Source: Winogradskyella aurantiaca (GTDB lineage Bacteria; Bacteroidota; Bacteroidia; Flavobacteriales; Flavobacteriaceae). Taken from it: 64,000 nucleotides of DNA. The notes beneath the pieces were generated by a model, which ran no database searches, was not told the origin of the DNA, and saw only the letters and a list, made by a program, of their open reading frames with translations. Of this stretch, positions 56,587 through 64,000 are shown piece after piece (the stretch's first letter is position 1; each line of letters opens with the position of its first letter). The DNA lies in NCBI RefSeq assembly GCF_003362725.1, contig NZ_QKTV01000002.1, positions 248,001 to 312,000 on the forward strand, read 5' to 3'. The position numbers and the translations under genes were made by a program.

Positions 56587-58185
56587 TTACTCTCTTCTAA
56601 TCGCCTTAAGATAACGATTTAATTGTTGTTTCACTATCGGGAACAAGAAGAATAAACCTACCATATTCGGGAATATCATTGCAAAGATCATGGCATCTGA
56701 GAAAGACCAGATGGATCCCATACTTGCTGCAGCACCAATAACCACAAATACTAAGAATAACATTTTATAGACTAAGTCAGCTGTTTTACCTCTTCCAAAC
56801 AAGAACTTCCAGGATTGTAGTCCGTAATAGGACCATGAAATCATAGTTGATACTGCAAAAAGTACTACAGCAACCGTTAGGAATATATTAGAATAAGGAA
56901 TGTATTGTGCAAAGGCTTGGGAGGTAATTCCGGCACCTTCATAGGCAACACCATCAATAAAGACTGACCCTGAGCCGTCGCCACCATATTCAAAGAATCC
57001 GCCAAAGTTAAAAATGATAATTACTAAGGCCGTCATGGTACAAATAACCACTGTATCAATAAACGGTTCTAATAAGGCTACTAATCCTTCTGAGGCGGAG
57101 TACTTGGTTTTTACAGCTGAGTGTGCTATAGAAGCAGAACCTGCACCAGCCTCATTTGAGAACGCAGCTCTTTGGAATCCGACTAAAAGAACTCCCATGA
57201 TAGAACCGACACCAAAGGCAGTTGGATTAAATGCCTCTCGTACAATTAAAGCAATCGCATCATCAACGAATGAAAAGTTACTGAAGATAATGTACAAACA
57301 TGCAATCACATACATTAAGGCCATAAAAGGAACAACCTTCTCAGTTACCGAGGCAATTCGTTTAATACCACCAATGATTATAATTCCAACTAATAAGGCT
57401 AGCACAACACCAACAATGGCGCCTGCCGCAGTACTTTCCCAATTAAAAAGTTCTTTGATAACAATTGTAGCTTGATTAGACTGTGCTGCATTTCCACCTC
57501 CAAACGATCCACCAATACAGAAAACTGCAAAAATACCTGCTGCAATTTTACCAAAAGTTTTAAACCCTTTGGCCTTTAACCCTTTTGATATATAATACAT
57601 GGGGCCACCATAAACCGTACCATCTTCTCCTACATCACGAAATTGCACCCCAAGCGTACATTCAACAAATTTGGTAGACATTCCTAACAGTCCACAGATG
57701 ATCATCCAAAATGTAGCACCAGGCCCACCCAAAGCAATGGCCAGAGCTACCCCGGCAATATTCCCATTACCGACAGTTCCAGAAACTGCGGTTGCCAGAG
57801 CCTGGAAATGACTCACCTCACCTTCTTTACTCTCATCTTCAATAGTGCCCTTAATATCACCATCTATAGCTAGTTCAGTATTCCCAGCTACGTGGTGATC
57901 AATATCATCATACTTTCCTCTCACCACATTAATTGCCTTCCAGAAATACCTAATATTTGGGAAGCCAAAATAAATAGTGAAGAACAATGCACTTCCTACG
58001 AGCAGCACCAATACAAATGGGATATCAGGATCCTCCCAAACAAGGAAAAATATCACATCATTAAAAAAGTCGGAAACTGGAGTAAATGCCTCGTCAATCT
58101 TTTGGTCTAAACCGACTTCGCCATCTTGGGCCATTGACAAAAAAGGTATGATTAGCGCTAAAAGTGCTAGAAGATTCTTCTTCAT
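56587..58185 (-). CDS. Alanine/cation symporter (AGCS family)
   Basis: 532 residues with an N-terminal signal-like helix (MKKNLLALLALIIPFLSMAQ) before the transporter core, which starts near residue 45. The AGCS segment TVGNGNIAGVALAIALGGPG around 130-150 and GGSFGGGNAAQSNQ near 225 are typical of sodium:alanine/glycine symporters. About eleven helices. It brings amino acids into the cell. The first gene of a pair with the HhH protein. The N-terminal signal peptide is unusual compared with classical AgcS. Confidence 0.9.
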   Translation of the reverse strand: MKKNLLALLALIIPFLSMAQDGEVGLDQKIDEAFTPVSDFFNDVIFFLVWEDPDIPFVLVLLVGSALFFTIYFGFPNIRYFWKAINVVRGKYDDIDHHVAGNTELAIDGDIKGTIEDESKEGEVSHFQALATAVSGTVGNGNIAGVALAIALGGPGATFWMIICGLLGMSTKFVECTLGVQFRDVGEDGTVYGGPMYYISKGLKAKGFKTFGKIAAGIFAVFCIGGSFGGGNAAQSNQATIVIKELFNWESTAAGAIVGVVLALLVGIIIIGGIKRIASVTEKVVPFMALMYVIACLYIIFSNFSFVDDAIALIVREAFNPTAFGVGSIMGVLLVGFQRAAFSNEAGAGSASIAHSAVKTKYSASEGLVALLEPFIDTVVICTMTALVIIIFNFGGFFEYGGDGSGSVFIDGVAYEGAGITSQAFAQYIPYSNIFLTVAVVLFAVSTMISWSYYGLQSWKFLFGRGKTADLVYKMLFLVFVVIGAAASMGSIWSFSDAMIFAMIFPNMVGLFFLFPIVKQQLNRYLKAIRRE

Positions 58186-58281
58186 AAGGTAAATGATTAG
58201 TTAAATTTTGCTAGATAAAGTGAGCAAGAAAGGAAAAAAAAATGAGTTATTAAAAGATGACAAGTTAAAATGATTTAAAAC

Positions 58282-59304
58282 CTAAATGTCATAAGTAGAA
58301 TTCAATTTAGCTATCTGCTCTGGTCTTCCCAAAACAATAATTTTTGAGTTGGGAACTAGCTCTGTACCAGCCCCAGGATTAACTAAATACTCTCCACTGG
58401 CACTTTTAAATCCAATAACAGTACAGCCCGTCACCTTCCTTAGATCTAATTCTTTAATCGTCTTCACCTTGGCTGAATTATAGAGTTTCTCAACTGCCAC
58501 CTCCTCTATATTGATATTATCTGCACCTATAATAGAAAGATTGTCAATAAATTCCACCAAATCTGGTACAACCACAAGAGACGCCATATGATCACCACCA
58601 ATATTATCGGGTAAAATAACATTATTAGCACCCGCTAACTTAAGCTTGTTATACGAAGTCTCTTGAGAGGCCCTGCTTATGATGGTTAATTTTCCATTGA
58701 TCTGTCGAGCAGATAATACTACAAATAAGTTGTCAGCATCATTTGGGAGTGCAGAAATGAGTGTTTTGGCTCTTTTAATACCAGCTTCAATAAGTATCTC
58801 GTCTTCATTCGCATTTCCAAATACAAAGGGTATGTTTTGATCATCCTGAAATCGGTTGATGATCTCTTTATCTTTTTCAATAACAACAAAAGGTTGTTTG
58901 TAGGCTAATAATTTTTTAGCTGCTTGTTTTCCGTTTCTACCATATCCGCAAATAATGATATGATTTGACAAGGCTTCAATCTTCTTCTGCATGTTTCGTT
59001 GTTTTATGTCCTCGTAATTGTTTTTGCTTAATATATACTCTGTTATGATAGAAATGGCATATCCCACCACCACAATACTCGTCAATATTAAAAATATGGT
59101 GAATATTTTTGATTCTGTATCTAAGGGGTTGACTTCAGCAAATCCAACCGTTGTCACAGTGATCACAGTCATATAAAGTGCGTTGATCCAACTATAGTCA
59201 GAGATATAGCGATAACCAAGTACCCCTATCAGTAGCAATATTATAAGCATCGTAATTGCTGTGTAGAACTTAGAGCGGAATAAACGTATTAAGGGATTTT
59301 TCAT
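58282..59304 (-). CDS. Potassium channel with RCK domains
   Basis: 340 residues. Two membrane helices with a pore loop; the selectivity filter is TVTTVGFAEV, where TVGF replaces TVGY. The RCK N domain starts at HIIICGYGRNGKQAAK (GxGxxG nucleotide site), and an RCK C domain follows near 250-335. It is a ligand-gated potassium channel, likely NAD(H)- or ATP-sensing. It is 2 bp from the PspC-domain gene, so the two form an operon. Confidence 0.9.
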   Translation of the reverse strand: MKNPLIRLFRSKFYTAITMLIILLLIGVLGYRYISDYSWINALYMTVITVTTVGFAEVNPLDTESKIFTIFLILTSIVVVGYAISIITEYILSKNNYEDIKQRNMQKKIEALSNHIIICGYGRNGKQAAKKLLAYKQPFVVIEKDKEIINRFQDDQNIPFVFGNANEDEILIEAGIKRAKTLISALPNDADNLFVVLSARQINGKLTIISRASQETSYNKLKLAGANNVILPDNIGGDHMASLVVVPDLVEFIDNLSIIGADNINIEEVAVEKLYNSAKVKTIKELDLRKVTGCTVIGFKSASGEYLVNPGAGTELVPNSKIIVLGRPEQIAKLNSTYDI

Positions 59305-59306
59305 TG

Positions 59307-59519
59307 TTACAGATCAAAAACTGATGATCGCTTGGTGTAAATTATATCTTTTATTCGCATCCAAAATGCTAGAAACAAATACAATGCAAATCCAAAGCCC
59401 ACAGTTACAAAAGTTAGATACATAAATGTAATTCTAACAACTTTAGCTCTTATACCTAAACGATCTGCAATACGTTGACACACATAATAACCACGTTTCT
59501 GGAAATATAAAAGCAACAT
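59307..59519 (-). CDS. Small PspC-domain membrane protein
   Basis: 70 residues from the ATG at 59519 (MLLLYFQKRGYYVCQRIADRLG); a TTG 15 bp earlier gives a poorer start. PspC signature: RIADRLGIRAKVVRITFMYLTF, followed by a membrane helix (VGFGFALYLFLAFWM). PspC proteins act in the phage-shock type membrane stress response in other bacteria; no other psp gene is here. Lies 2 bp before the potassium-channel gene and 70 bp after the DUF2851 gene. Confidence 0.83.
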   Translation of the reverse strand: MLLLYFQKRGYYVCQRIADRLGIRAKVVRITFMYLTFVTVGFGFALYLFLAFWMRIKDIIYTKRSSVFDL

Positions 59520-59589
59520 GTAAAAGCCTTTCAAACCCTGTCAGCATTAAAATTTGAGTCACACAATAATACTCTAAAATGGTGTCTTT

Positions 59590-60855
59590 TCAAAGGATTA
59601 AATGATGGGCAATCGCACAAGACAAACAAGCATTATTATCGCAATACTGCCCTTTTAATTGTAATAAGCCTTGGGATGAAATCGCATTTTCAGGAAGAGG
59701 CTTTAATTTCTTAAATCTTGAGGTAACGCTATTTCTCTCAAATGGAATTTCAGCCAATATAGAAAGCACATCGTTGAAATTCAATTGACCAATTGATTTA
59801 AAATACAAGAATTTAATTGGGCTAATCGCATTGATAATTAACAAGTTGACAAATTCAGGAGTTAGACGTTTGTTAGAAGCGTTAGAAGCAGTTCCAAAAT
59901 TGTAATGATTGTCCCAGTAAGAAGATGTAGATACATCGAAAACAGTATAAAAGTCTTCTAGAATTTTACTACTCATTAAAATTGAAAAAAGATTGGATTT
60001 CTTGCTTAAGACCTGACTAAACTGAGCAATTCGAATGGTAGGGAAATTTCCTGGTCTCAAGCGTGACCATTTTAAAGGTATCACCCCAGTTCTTAAAATT
60101 TTGAATTTATGAGACAAATAATTATACCGTTCTTTCAATTCTAAAAAATAAGTGTCCTTGACATTTTGATCTAACAATCCAAATTGACCAAAAAACAAAG
60201 ATTCCAGATCTTTGGGGTCACTGCGTGTTTTTTGAATTACAGAAAAATCTATAGAACGCGCACAGCTTTCAAAGGCATCAGCATTAATCTTTAAACCAAA
60301 AGAACGAAAGAGACTTATAAATAAAACATGTTCCCAATTGTTCTGATTCTGATTAAGTAATTTATCCAATGAACGCGACTTTTGATCCACTCGCTCAATG
60401 TATAGGCGCTCCAGCCAATTTTCCAAAACAAAACTGTCAACTTCCTTAAAATCCTTTTCGCAATTAATCCATGACCTCGAATTCATTAATCCTTTATACT
60501 GAGTCAGGAGTTGATTGTCAACATTATTTTTCAACTGAACTGTTTCAATTAAGGCCCCATTATTCCGTTTGACATCCGCGTCATTATCCCATACCACATG
60601 GAGAATAACACTATCATACGCCAAATCAAACTGGTGATTGTGTTTAAACCAATCTGATGATTTAACATGAATTTCAATGTTTCCTGCCCAAACTTGATCG
60701 CCAATTATAATTTTGGCGTTGAAGAAATCTGGTCCTGAATCATGGTTGTGCTGCCCTGGAGAAAGTATGTTTAGGGACTGACCAGATTCTGTAACCAAAT
60801 TTAACTGATTAAATCGCTTGTATTTCCAGATGTAATGAAGGAACTCCTCTTGCAT
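59590..60855 (-). CDS. DUF2851 protein
   Basis: 421 residues from the ATG at 60855 (MQEEFLHYIWKYKRF); an earlier ATG 54 bp upstream gives an unusual N terminus and a frame that nearly meets the GH43 gene. Conserved segments GQHNHDSGPDFFNAKI and GNIEIHVKSSDWFKHNHQ are typical of DUF2851, which has unknown function, perhaps nucleic-acid related. The C terminus has a CDNNACLSCAIA cysteine cluster that may bind metal. Followed by the PspC gene after 70 bp. Confidence 0.85.
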   Translation of the reverse strand: MQEEFLHYIWKYKRFNQLNLVTESGQSLNILSPGQHNHDSGPDFFNAKIIIGDQVWAGNIEIHVKSSDWFKHNHQFDLAYDSVILHVVWDNDADVKRNNGALIETVQLKNNVDNQLLTQYKGLMNSRSWINCEKDFKEVDSFVLENWLERLYIERVDQKSRSLDKLLNQNQNNWEHVLFISLFRSFGLKINADAFESCARSIDFSVIQKTRSDPKDLESLFFGQFGLLDQNVKDTYFLELKERYNYLSHKFKILRTGVIPLKWSRLRPGNFPTIRIAQFSQVLSKKSNLFSILMSSKILEDFYTVFDVSTSSYWDNHYNFGTASNASNKRLTPEFVNLLIINAISPIKFLYFKSIGQLNFNDVLSILAEIPFERNSVTSRFKKLKPLPENAISSQGLLQLKGQYCDNNACLSCAIAHHLIL

Positions 60856-60915
60856 AATTCTAAAATTACAAAACCTCTTTAGAATCCTTATATTTAGATA
60901 GTAATACATCTTTCT

Positions 60916-62616
60916 ATGTTGTCTTTCTTTCTCAATTCCACAATAAGGTATAGTACTTTATTTGCCTTACTTTTTTCTCTTCCCATCATTGCACAACAAA
61001 CATTTTTAAACCCCATCTTAAGAGGTAGTCATCCAGACCCATCTATTTGTCGTGTTGATAGCACCTACTACATAGTCAACTCAACATTTGAATATTTTCC
61101 AGGACTCCCAATCCACAAGAGTACAGATCTCATCAACTGGGAGCTCATTGGTTACGGTTTGCATAGAAAATCTCAAACTAGTAGAGCGGTGAACTTGAAA
61201 GATGTACAATCAGATGGAGGCATTCATGCCCCAACAATACGTTACCACAACGGCCTCTTCTACATCATCACCACGAATGTGTATTATCACGAAGACACTC
61301 AAATCACAGATTTCGTCAACTTCATAATTACTGCTGAAAATCCAGCAGGTCCTTGGTCTGATCCTCACGTCATTGACGGTGCACCAGGTATTGATCCAGA
61401 TATTTTCTTTGATGATGACGAGAGGGTATGGTACGTAGGCACCCACGCACCGGAGAACCCCAATTTTGAGGGAGAAGGTGAAATTTGGCTCCAGGAATTA
61501 GATTTAAATTCTTGGCAATTAATAGGTGAGCGTTTCTTTTTATGGCGTGGAGCTTGTGGAGGAGTATGGGCCGAAGGACCGCATATGTATAAATACGATA
61601 ATCTGTATTATGTAATGATTGCAGAAGGTGGTACAAGTTTTAATCACGCCGTGACTATTGCTATTAGTGAAAAAATTAACGGACCCTACATAAGCAATGA
61701 ACGCAATCCAATTTTTACTACCCGACACCTTAGTTATGATAACTGGGTTCATAGTACAGGACATGGTGATCTATTTCAAACGCATGATGGTGAATGGTAT
61801 TTGGTAGCTCTTGGCATCAGAGGGGATGAAAAACGTGCGTCAAACATGGGCAGAGAGTCTTTTCTTGTTCCTGTTGTTTGGGAGCAAGAACCATTCGAAT
61901 GGAAAGCAAAAAAATATTATTGGCCAGTTATCGCTCCCATTTCAGGCAAGATAGAAAGGAATGAAAACACCCCATTTGTAAATACCAATCAATCCTTGGA
62001 GAATGAATTCAAGGATGACTTTAAAAACCCAAAACTTAATCTTGAATGGTGCTTCAGAAGAGTTCCAAACAATAATTGGTATAAACTTGACAGTAATCAA
62101 GGTGTATTGAGAATTACTGGATCGCACATTCCAATTGCAAATCGAAAACAGACCTCACTTATGGGATTTCGGCAGAAGGAGTCCGATTTTGAATATCGCA
62201 GTAAACTCTCTTTCAATCCTTCTAATGTAGGGTCTAAAGCAGGTATCTCCTTATATCAAAAGGATGACAACTACATCAATTTTTTACTCAGGAAAACTTC
62301 AGCTAGTACCCTGACTCTAGTTATAGAAATTGCCTCAGAAGGAAAGGTGGTTGTTCTTAACGCTGAAAATCCAATTACTAACTACCAAGGGATTATTGAA
62401 TTTAAAGTTATTTCTATGAATGGACAATATGAGTTCTTATACAGACTCAATGATAAGATCGCTTTTAAGAAGTTTCATTCCATGAAAGCCAATATTATTT
62501 TGAGTAAAGGTTACACCGGAGCTTATTTAGGTCTGTACTGCCATTCACCCAATATTGATTCCTCTGATTTCATGGAGGTAGATTGGGTTCATGCTGATTG
62601 GATGGTTAGAGATTAA
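60916..62616 (+). CDS. Exported glycoside hydrolase family 43
   Basis: 566 residues. Signal peptide (STLFALLFSLPIIAQQ). The five-bladed GH43 propeller shows Asp41 (GSHPDPSI, base), Asp160 (GIDPDIFFDDD, pKa modulator) and Glu220 (VWAEGPHMYK, acid). The C-terminal 200 residues form the beta-sandwich found in GH43 beta-xylosidases (FEYRSKLSFNP, YINFLLRKTS). Beta-xylosidase or arabinofuranosidase activity is expected. It is the only carbohydrate enzyme in the window, with no SusC/SusD nearby. Stop codon overlaps the convergent kinase gene by 4 bp. Confidence 0.9.
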   Translation: MLSFFLNSTIRYSTLFALLFSLPIIAQQTFLNPILRGSHPDPSICRVDSTYYIVNSTFEYFPGLPIHKSTDLINWELIGYGLHRKSQTSRAVNLKDVQSDGGIHAPTIRYHNGLFYIITTNVYYHEDTQITDFVNFIITAENPAGPWSDPHVIDGAPGIDPDIFFDDDERVWYVGTHAPENPNFEGEGEIWLQELDLNSWQLIGERFFLWRGACGGVWAEGPHMYKYDNLYYVMIAEGGTSFNHAVTIAISEKINGPYISNERNPIFTTRHLSYDNWVHSTGHGDLFQTHDGEWYLVALGIRGDEKRASNMGRESFLVPVVWEQEPFEWKAKKYYWPVIAPISGKIERNENTPFVNTNQSLENEFKDDFKNPKLNLEWCFRRVPNNNWYKLDSNQGVLRITGSHIPIANRKQTSLMGFRQKESDFEYRSKLSFNPSNVGSKAGISLYQKDDNYINFLLRKTSASTLTLVIEIASEGKVVVLNAENPITNYQGIIEFKVISMNGQYEFLYRLNDKIAFKKFHSMKANIILSKGYTGAYLGLYCHSPNIDSSDFMEVDWVHADWMVRD

Positions 62617-64000
62617 ACTACTTGCTGTTGCTTTTTACAGTAAAAACTCAACAAATTATGAAGCTCATTAACATTGAAAGGTTTGCTTAGATAGCCGTTC
62701 ATTTTATAACGTTCGGTCTTATCCTGAATCTCAGATTTCATAAATGCTGTAAGTGCAATAATTGGTATCATAGACTTTGATTCATCATCTAGTTTACGAA
62801 TGGCTCGTGTGGTTTCATAACCATCGAGAATTGGCATTTGCAAGTCCATAAGGATTAGGTCAAAATCTTCGTCTTTATATACCTTAAGCAACTCCGATCC
62901 ATTTTTAGCAATCTTATATGTAACGTCCCATTTTTTAAATAGTTTTCTCAACAAAAGCGCATTCAAATTATTATCTTCTGCTACAAGTACTTTCAAATTT
63001 ATTTTTTCTGTTTTAGCAATGTAGTTTGTGTTAAAAGCCACTTGTTTTGTAGAGGGTTTAAATTCAATATCGAACCAAAATTTAGAACCCTTTCCAATTT
63101 CACTCTGTAAATGAAGATTACTATCTTGAATTTTTAACAGTTGTTTACTTATGTAGAGTCCCAAACCAGAACCACCATAAAGCTTAGAAGTATCTTTATT
63201 GGCCTGGACAAAGCTCTTAAAAATATCCTTCTGCTTGTCGTAAGAAACGCCTATACCAGTATCCTCAACTTCAAATCTTATGGTTTGGTGACCATCAACA
63301 TTCTTGAGGCTAATAACATTGAGCGTTACTCCTCCTTTATCAGTAAACTTAAATGCATTACTTAAGAGGTTTTTAATGACCTGACTCAATTTCAAGCTAT
63401 CCCCACGTAACATAAACGGTATGTCCTTGTCTATCCTGGTATTAAAGAATAGCTTCTTAGAGGAAGCCGACAATTTAAAGTGCAGCTGAATATTCTGAAC
63501 TAGTTCAGCCATATTAAAATCATCCTCATCCAATGACATTTCTTCTGACTTCAATTTATTTAGGTCTAAAAGATCATTTATCAAGGCTAATAAATGCTCA
63601 CTTGAATACTTTAATACCTGAAGATTTTCCAATTGCTCTGGTAAAAACTTTTCCATTAACAAGATTTCAGACATTCCTATAACAGCGTTCAATGGTGTCC
63701 TGATTTCATGCGACATGGTCGATAGAAATTCATCTTTGGTTTTGTTCGCATTATTCAATTCTATTTCAGTCTCCTTTAACTGAGTAACATCAGTCATAGT
63801 ACCAATAGTCCCGCTAGGATTCCCATATTCATCATAATTTAAAATAAACCTTAATTGAATCCATGTTTTCTCGCCTGATGGCTTAAAATATTTAAAAATG
63901 GTAGTGTAATCTTTATGCTGAGATTTAAAGAATTGGTTAAGTCTTAATTTCTCACGACGATTTATACCAGTGAGTAAGTCTCGATAGTTAGTATTAAGCG
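62613..64000 (-). CDS. Hybrid histidine kinase with PAS and receiver domains (cut by window edge)
   Basis: The frame stays open to the window end, so the gene continues beyond it. Visible parts in order: a PAS/PAC end (KYFKPSGEKTWIQLRF, GTIGTMTDVTQ), the DHp domain with the phosphorylated His in STMSHEIRTPLNAVIG, the ATPase domain (NLLSNAFKFTDKGG, EDTGIGVS, GGSGLGLYIS), and a receiver domain with acid residues in VLVAEDNN and phospho-Asp in LILMDLQMP. The start at 63797 is internal, not the true start. It senses a signal through PAS and passes phosphate to its own receiver. No response regulator gene is adjacent. Confidence 0.9.
   Translation of the reverse strand, partial: LNTNYRDLLTGINRREKLRLNQFFKSQHKDYTTIFKYFKPSGEKTWIQLRFILNYDEYGNPSGTIGTMTDVTQLKETEIELNNANKTKDEFLSTMSHEIRTPLNAVIGMSEILLMEKFLPEQLENLQVLKYSSEHLLALINDLLDLNKLKSEEMSLDEDDFNMAELVQNIQLHFKLSASSKKLFFNTRIDKDIPFMLRGDSLKLSQVIKNLLSNAFKFTDKGGVTLNVISLKNVDGHQTIRFEVEDTGIGVSYDKQKDIFKSFVQANKDTSKLYGGSGLGLYISKQLLKIQDSNLHLQSEIGKGSKFWFDIEFKPSTKQVAFNTNYIAKTEKINLKVLVAEDNNLNALLLRKLFKKWDVTYKIAKNGSELLKVYKDEDFDLILMDLQMPILDGYETTRAIRKLDDESKSMIPIIALTAFMKSEIQDKTERYKMNGYLSKPFNVNELHNLLSFYCKKQQQVV

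Noticed and set aside
60856-60909. Upstream start of the DUF2851 gene
   Set aside because: Family members start at the MQEEFLHYIW position; the extension leaves only 6 bp to divergent GH43.
60916-64000. GH43 and the hybrid kinase as a polysaccharide utilisation locus
   Set aside because: The genes are convergent, no SusC/SusD or AraC-type domain is seen, and the kinase has PAS rather than a sugar-sensing periplasmic part.
1-64000. CRISPR arrays, insertion sequences, rRNA genes, prophage
   Set aside because: No regularly spaced direct repeats with spacers, no transposase frames and no rRNA sequence were found on reading.

Overview
The window looks like a chromosomal segment of a marine-type member of the Flavobacteriaceae (Bacteroidota). 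Evidence is low GC, lipobox-type lipoproteins, a TonB-dependent receptor of the beta-barrel-3 type, flavobacterial promoters of the form TTG-N18/19-TAnnTTTG, near absence of Shine-Dalgarno sequences, and the ribosomal/RNA polymerase order tRNA-Thr, -Tyr, -Gly, -Thr, tuf, tRNA-Trp, secE, nusG, rplKAJL, rpoBC. No insertion sequence, prophage, CRISPR array or rRNA gene was seen.

Region 1 to 13.3 kb: the start of recR (cut by the window edge), a sodium:solute symporter, a two-lipoprotein operon (FG-GAP/ASPIC protein plus vanadium-type haloperoxidase), a CoA-binding protein, a TonB-dependent receptor, a KAS III enzyme (fabH type) and an S9D-like glutamyl endopeptidase. Region 13.4 to 24.8 kb: htpG, two lipoproteins (one built of leucine-rich repeats), a Tat-exported epimerase-like protein, an ABC ATPase with an ABC-2 permease/M1 aminopeptidase fusion, and a six-helix membrane protein of unknown function.

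Region 24.7 to 34.9 kb is the accessory-looking part. It has an ECF sigma factor and a putative membrane anti-sigma partner, divergent from a DUF6249 membrane protein. Both transcription units carry the same ECF-type promoter (TGTAACC-N16-CGTC), so the sigma factor probably drives itself and its neighbour. It also has a VanX-type dipeptidase, an AlkB dioxygenase, two paralogous exported alpha/beta hydrolases, and a tight operon SPFH protein, DUF4177-like, DUF1648, hydrolase, Arc-like ribbon-helix-helix protein. Two of the operon's genes are very short (52 and 56 codons).

Region 34.9 to 54.5 kb is core metabolism and information processing: idi-queD-manA, prfC, a mono-cluster ferredoxin-like protein, DUF3467 with a tandemly duplicated 3' end, rpoC/rpoB, ribosomal proteins, nusG, secE, tuf, five tRNAs, hpf, a Xer-type recombinase and rpsU. 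rpsU carries a strong Shine-Dalgarno sequence, which fits bS21 autoregulation known in this phylum. Region 54.5 to 64 kb: acyl-CoA dehydrogenase, helix-hairpin-helix protein, alanine-type symporter, potassium channel with RCK domains, PspC-domain protein, DUF2851 protein, an isolated GH43 glycosidase, and a hybrid histidine kinase cut by the window end.

The strongest leads are the mirror-image ECF promoters, the SPFH/RHH operon with its operator-like repeats, the 82-bp tandem duplication at the end of the DUF3467 gene, and the FG-GAP/haloperoxidase lipoprotein pair. No wholly new multi-gene system could be proved from sequence alone.
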